Assembly: GCA_033060915.1 (NCBI GenBank)
Contig: CM065381.1
Span: forward strand, 3,242,001-3,306,000
Direction: 5' to 3'
Length of the DNA: 64,000 nucleotides
Source: Euryodendron excelsum
Taxonomy: Eukaryota > Streptophyta > Magnoliopsida > Ericales > Pentaphylacaceae
A program made the translations under genes and the position numbers. Numbering within the stretch: position 1 is the stretch's first letter; every line of letters starts with the position of its first letter. The notes under the pieces are model-generated. The model was not told the DNA's origin and made no database searches. It was given only the letters and a program-made list of their open reading frames with translations. Shown piece after piece: positions 57,895 to 64,000 of this stretch.

Positions 57895-59375
57895 GCTTCA
57901 AAGATGTGCAATATACATCTGCAAAAATACGATCGCAATTGTAGTTTAATTTCTCGGTGAAGTCCGAAGTTGAACTACAAGTAGTTTATTTGAAAGTTTT
58001 ATGGTGAAATTCTACTTTGGGGAAAACTAATCCTAAGAAGCATCTCACAATGAATCTAAAAGCAAAATGAAAATCTATTGTTTGCGAGAGTTGGTTGATT
58101 TATCTAAACTAATTGAAAGTAATTAACACTAGATTGAACACAATAAAGAAAGTCAGGGATCCAATTGATCCAATCATCTAATTCACCCAAGATCTCAATG
58201 AGGCTCTACAACTCAAATAAAAAATCTCAATCAAGAGTATTTAATTTGGAAGATTTAGCGATTAAAAATAATAAAATCAATTATTATCAACTTAGAATTA
58301 TAAAAGATGAGATTCTTGTGCTCACACACGGATCATAATGCTATGTTTTTTTCTATTCCTTCAGACTATGATATAGGGAAAGCGATGCAGGATCTTAAGC
58401 TAGTGCTCCATGCCCAGATGCTTTCACTGGTAGTGTACCATCGATCTAAGAAACCCCAATACCAAATTCAAGATTTGTGCATAGACACTCAAAGACTTAG
58501 TCAAGAACACAAGATTTCAATAAGATCTCAGAAAAGATTATCATAGATTCAATTCAATGATAATTAACTCTAGTTAATTTAAAGTCATAGACTCATACCA
58601 TCAATTTGTGCAATTTCAATACCAAACAAGGGTTTGTGTATTAAAATTACCAAACTTGGTGAGGTGTCTAAGTTTTCTTAGAGATCTAGATTCAATTATT
58701 AAGAATTATGAGATTTGAAAGATGAAATAATGATAATTTTGTTACCTCCATTGAAAACCTTGAGATCTTTGTATGATCCTTATAATTGTATCCAAAAGAA
58801 ACATTAGCTGTTCATCATCATGTAGAAAACCAAAATTGAATTGAAAAACAATTGAATTTAATTGATTTGATCACGAGAATATGAATTACAAGGAAATCTA
58901 AATGTTTCTCTCTCTAAAAAGCTTTTAAAACTGCTAAACAAAACCTAAAACTAGTCTAATGAAGAAGATATTCCGACATTTGGGTACAAAACTGCCTTAA
59001 ATAGGCTGGAAAAAAGCAGAGTTTGTGCGAACTGTTCGAACAGTTTGAAGTACGAACCTTTGACGTTTTCTAACCATTCGAACGGTCACTATTTATATTC
59101 AAACGGTTATTATTCACTTCTAACAGTTACTGTTCATCCATTCGAACGGTCACTATTCACTGCTGACAGTCATTATTCATCTATTCAAATAGCACTATTC
59201 AAAGCATTCTCCACTTGTGTATAAATTACATTAGAATTACTCCAAATTAAGCTCAAAACCTGTACAAAGCAAAACAAAATAAATTAATACTAAAATCTAG
59301 CTAAACAAGTATATAAACTTCTAAACTACGGCTAACAAAACACAAGTTAAGGTGTTTTAATTACACTTTTAAAGA
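57895..59375 (-). repeat. Solo LTR-like copy with TTCGAACGG cluster
   Basis: Shares GATCCAATTGATCCAATC, CATACCATCAATTTGTGC and TGAGATCTTTGTATGATCC blocks with the LTR family. The cluster at 59030-59200 has CATTCGAACGGTCACTATTC repeats. It ends near 59375 with a decayed AATTACACTTTTAAAG. A 150-bp extra segment at about 58305-58450 has a short frame of no known family. Confidence 0.5.
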
Positions 59376-61440
59376 ACAATCAATCGCTCTCATCCCTTGT
59401 CTTAGGTCATAGATTCACCTCGTCATCCGCTGCCCCCACCCTAGTCTTCGCCACTCCAGTGTACTCAAAAAATAAATATCCAAAAAAGAAAAGTAGCGCC
59501 AAATGGACGGTTGCTCTTTTTTATTTCTAGAAGTAGAGCAAAATGGAATATCCACAAAATCAAATATTTTACTTGAAAAGACATGCAAAAATTTCATTGT
59601 AGATGTTTAATGATGCATATCGCCAATTCTAGGGAGCATTGCTTAACAAACTTTAGCAGTATTTTCTGATATGAAGCTAAAATCTTTATCACTTCATTAA
59701 ATTTACCGATGTTTTGAATTTAGCATTCATCATTACCTCTAACGAACTGCACAAGCTTGGAATGTGAGGCTTTGTATTTCATCTGTGGAGCTCTTAAGGC
59801 AGTAGATTAATAACAACTTGTCTACAAGTTTGCTTTTCAAGCATCTTTGCAATACATTGTGATTCGTGGGTAATTTTCAAGAATCACGTTCTAAAAAAGA
59901 AATATCAATTTATTTTAATTAACTTCTTAGAGCTTTTGAGCAGTGTGGCTCAAGAAGATACGAGGTATCATCATTAATTAGTAATACGTGGCTCAAGCAT
60001 CTCTGCAATACGTTGTGATTTTTTTTTTTTTTATGTTTATATGATAATTCTTTCGTAACAAAAGGAAAAGAGGAAGCTACCCATTAATAAAAAAGCTGAT
60101 AAAAAATAATTGTTCTCACAAATTTCCAAACACCCCAGTTAAATTTTTTTTTTATGTCAACTTATTCGTTATGTTTTTTTAAACAGTTTATTTGGCTAAA
60201 AAGAAAAAGACGAGGAGGACAACTAGTGATATATATTCTATCCAAAGTTGATAAATCTCCATTCACAAAACATATGCGATAGACACGGCTACGATATAAC
60301 ACGCTAACCTTTTGGCAATGAGATACTGAAATACAAACAAAATTTCCATATAGAAATTTATATTTTCTCTTTAACAATAACTTTAGTAGTTGGTCATTAC
60401 TCGAGTAATATTGTGCATAATTACTCCGTGTCTCATTTGAATCTCAAGTATGACAGATGTTGAAATCTCAATCGGTAGTGCCACATTGGATAGAATGTAT
60501 ATACAAGAATAGGTGTCACCCGTGCAATGCACGAAAATGATTACGTCTTACTAAACAAAGTGTACAACCAAAGCCATTAAACAAATCACAAAATCATATA
60601 CACAATGAAAAAAAAAAAATCAAGGGCGGAGGGAAGGTTCTTCTTTTTCATAAAACTCACCTTCATAGCTACATCAAATTAAACAGCCATGCATGTTTAA
60701 AAGATCGACATCATGAATATTTATTTCCTTTTAGTATCTTATTTATTCACTAAAAATAATAAATTAAATAGTTATACTTATGGCACAACCCTACCCGATA
60801 AATAGATATATATATTATTTATTTTATTTTATTTTATTATAGTAACCCTATAAATTCAATGCCAGTCTTATCAAATTACTTGTAGCACAATCTCACTACT
60901 GTCTCTTTAAAACATTTTAGTATCATGATTATAGTCACCCGATAAATCCAATACCAATTATATCTTATACATATGTTAAAAGTAGCTAAACAAATTTAAC
61001 AGTTATTCAATCAATTACTCATACCAATTATATCTTATATATAAATATATATATATATGATAAAAGTAGCTGAACAAATTTAATAATTATCTAATCAATT
61101 ATTCACATGACATAGCATTTAAAAAGGAAGAATTGTGGGCCAATCTTTGAGATAATTCCAGTTTTCTGTTGGGTTCATGGGCTATAAGGAAAATAATGGG
61201 CTTAGGTAGGATGAATTATATAAAGATTGGTGTGCTGGGTTCGTCATAAAATTTTTATGTTATTTTTCTTAGTTTGGATTCGGTGTAATGGATGTGTCAA
61301 ATCCCAATCTCACTTCCTATCTATAAAAAATAAAATAAAATTCCAATCTCAATTTCTAATGGGTTGGGAAATCCAAACTACTTTTATTCAGATCTAATTC
61401 CATTGGATTTCACTAATAATATAATATTTTAAAATATATA
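59376..61440. other. AT-rich spacer
   Basis: No gene found. Noted: poly-T at about 60018-60031; a 13-bp perfect hairpin CGTGCAATGCACG at about 60520-60532 within GTCACCCGTGCAATGCACG, as found at ends of some plant transposons. Confidence 0.45.
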
Positions 61441-61805
61441 GATTAGTGAATTTATTATAAATTTAATAGTTTTCAAACATTTGTATGATAATATTCTCCT
61501 ATATAATCTCATATTAGTGGATCATGTATTTGAATCGGATGTATAATTTAAGAGACCTAGTTGAATACTATTGAATAAATATAATACCTTATAATTTATA
61601 GATTAGTGGATTTATTTAGTAGTTATCTAACATTAGTATGATAATATTCTCCTATATAACCTTTTATTAGCGTATCACGTAGTTGAATTCGAAGTATAAT
61701 TTAAGAGACCTTATGTAGTTTAATACTTTTGAATAAATTCAATGGTAACATAATAATCTTAGAATTTATAGATTAGTGGATTTTATTTAATAGTTATTTA
61801 ACCAA
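61441..61805. repeat. Tandem repeat, about 160-170 bp, 2.2 units
   Basis: ATAGATTAGTGGATTT-like starts at 61441, 61601 and 61771. The units share ATGATAATATTCTCCTATAT and GTATAATTTAAGAGACCT. Confidence 0.8.
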
Positions 61806-62427
61806 TTGTCCTTGTGACGTAACATTTTTAAAGTATCAGAGCATTTAGAGCGTTACAAAAAAGAGAGCCAAAATATAAAAGCAAACACAACTTATATATA
61901 TATATATATATATATGAATCCTCATTCAACTATTTTCTTTATTTTCAAGTACAGATTTATGTGTTATTTGTATTTTTAGTTTGCTTTTTCTTTACGAAGT
62001 TTGTCGCCATCCCCACAAATATTATTTAAAATTCTCACCATCACTACGTTCCGAAATAATGCAAATAAAAAAAAATACACACAAAAAAAAAATGCCATCT
62101 TTTGCATTCACAAGCAAACATCACCCGCTCTCTTTTAACCAATTGTTTTGTCTATGAAAAAATTTACACATAGATTCTTACATAAAAATTTATAAAATGA
62201 AGCGACAGTGGTATTTTTCATATTAATTATGACTCATAATATGTTTTGATTGGAAATTTGGAAATGAAAAGACCAAAAGCGTTACATAATTTGCCTGAAA
62301 ATTGTGTAAAAATTTATATTTTTATAACATTACTTTTTATTTTATGGTCCTTCTCATGTAAATAGTTTTTTTAATTTATTCTCTGTTTCTTACAAGTCAA
62401 ATCAGATTAGAGCGAAAGGGAGCTCCC
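61806..62427. other. AT-rich spacer
   Basis: No gene. A (TA)n microsatellite lies at about 61892-61913. Confidence 0.45.
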
Positions 62428-63004
62428 TTTTTTTTTTTTTTGATCGGTAAATAAAGTTTATAAATCCAAAGCATGTACATATACCCATGAGTAAAAATGA
62501 ACAGACTAGAGCAAGCTCTAGAGCATTACATCTCTTCAAAAACTCAAAAGAACCAAGCAACTACAAAGCCAACTATTAAGTCAATGCTAAGCAAAGCAGC
62601 TATGTCCCTAATGAGAAACAAGTATTCAGAAATAAAGAGTATAGAACTCTATACACCATAATTTGAATCTTTCTAGTAACAGTAGTTGGAGACTGAATTC
62701 TACCTTCAAAAATTCTTGTATTTCGTGTGTCCCATAGGATATATATGGTGCTTGCTAAGCCAATCCTTTTAGCTGCAGCTTGAATTCCTGTGCCTCTATG
62801 TTCCTTGAGAATCTATTTGGTAGCTGCCTTTATCGTGCTTAAAGCCTTGAAGAATCCTAACCAATGTTTAATGGCTATCCAGACTTGTTGCACAAACGAA
62901 CATTGAAAAAACAAGTGGCTAGTCTGCAAGTTTGAGTAATTCACATTCACAGCCATAAAACGAGAGCTTTGAAATTGGAACCAACTCCTCAATATGCAAT
63001 ACAA
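62428..63004 (-). mobile_element. 5'-truncated LINE remnant (zf-RVT end plus poly-A)
   Basis: Minus-strand frame with SHLFFQCSFVQQVWIAIKHW (the zinc-binding region after plant LINE reverse transcriptases, zf-RVT/PF13966 type). After one stop, AAAKRIGLASTIYILWDTRN and RIFEGRIQSPTTVTRKI complete the usual C-terminus. It runs into a 14-base A tract (T tract at 62428-62441 on +). A different LINE piece from the one at 764-1017 (this has zf-RVT and no RNase H). Dead. Confidence 0.75.
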
Positions 63005-63657
<653 letters not shown>

Positions 63658-63962
63658 ATGGCTAACCCTGATAATTATCAAAGCTTCCCCTGTGGGTTTG
63701 ATGATGATCACGTTTCTAATATGGTCCCACCGGTGACCGTGGTGCTTGAAGGCCGGTCGATCTGCCAGCGCATCAGCCTTCATAAGCATGACAGCTACCA
63801 AAGCCTTGCCAAGGCCCTCTGGCAGATGTTTGTTGATGGCGGTGAAGCCGGAGTCTCTTCAGATAATGATGGTCTTGATCTATCGAATGAAGTTCCTGGT
63901 CACCTCATTGCTTAAGAAGACTTGGAAAATGATCTTCTGCTCGTTGGTGACGTCAATTGGGA
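63658..63962 (+). pseudogene. IAA33-like Aux/IAA gene, first exon, internal stop; continues past the window
   Basis: From the ATG at 63658 the frame runs MANPDNYQSFPCGFDDDHVS into the start of the Aux/IAA C-terminal PB1 (domain III): PPVTVVLEGRSICQRISLHK, YQSLAKALWQMF, LDLSNEVPGHLIA. There is no EAR (LxLxL) or degron (GWPPV) motif, as in the non-canonical IAA33 type, which represses auxin responses without being degraded like ordinary Aux/IAAs. TAA at 63913-63915 replaces the residue expected between LIA and EDLENDLLLVGDVNW. The reading then continues open to a donor-like GA/GTAAGT at 63962/63963. Only this one stop breaks it, so it may be a young pseudogene, a null allele or a sequencing error. 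If the ATG at 63587 was the original start, a frameshift is a second lesion. Confidence 0.8.
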
Positions 63963-64000
63963 GTAAGTTGTTGTTGTTGACACACACACATACTTGTATA

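Noticed and set aside
57867..57940. tRNA-like sequence (GTTAGTGTAGTGGTAGGGG)
   Set aside because: An A-box-like phrase only; no cloverleaf or B box could be drawn.

Overview
The window is nuclear DNA of a dicot-type flowering plant. It shows an 18-exon NADPH-cytochrome P450 reductase with GT-AG introns (one GC-AG), plant-only families (auxin canalisation/PH protein, Aux/IAA), AT-rich spacers and nested plant transposable elements. The species cannot be named from sequence alone; codon use and intron sizes suit a woody core eudicot. Only three host genes are supported, and most of the remaining sequence is repeat-derived.

Layout. 1-2.7 kb: AT-rich spacer with a LINE tail and candidate MITEs. 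2.7-7.8 kb (+): complete reductase gene, about 706 aa. 7.9-12.8 kb: a duplicated copy of the reductase 3' tail flanking a dispersed repeat, a Tourist-like MITE, a hairpin-rich repeat and a one-exon fragment of plastid biotin carboxylase. 13.5-23.3 kb (-): two joined Athila/Tat-like LTR elements with a degenerate tRNA-Asp primer site and broken integrase. 23.3-28.8 kb: plant-mobile-domain remnant, an unidentified broken reading frame, a 178-bp satellite array of six units, a second dispersed-repeat copy and retroelement scraps. 29.36-39.22 kb (-): a bounded Ty3/gypsy element of the Tat type with a 5-bp target duplication (AAATT), 570/590-bp LTRs, a gag-pol frame broken by amber codons and a frameshift, and an antisense spliced extra ORF. 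39.2-41.4 kb: degenerate repeats. 41.7-44.8 kb (-): eight-exon gene for a DUF828 plus PH-like protein (VAN3-binding/FORKED-like). 44.8-59.4 kb: further dispersed-repeat copies, a hAT-like insertion with an empty-site counterpart, a 1.6-kb-armed palindrome of two head-to-head LTRs, a Mutator-like TIR insertion carrying a nested LTR, and another LTR copy. 59.4-63.5 kb: AT-rich spacer with a second LINE tail. 63.66 kb to the end (+): 5' part of an IAA33-like Aux/IAA gene with an internal stop.

The three host genes form no pathway cluster. The reductase supplies electrons to ER cytochromes P450. The DUF828/PH protein and the IAA33-like protein both belong to auxin biology (transport/vein patterning and signalling), but 19 kb of repeats separate them. 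The most unusual features are the dispersed repeat that forms the immediate upstream region of the DUF828 gene and recurs four or five times in the same orientation, the hairpin-array repeat present in two opposite orientations, the LTR palindrome, and the antisense intron-bearing ORF in the gypsy element. All are read by eye; no alignment was run.
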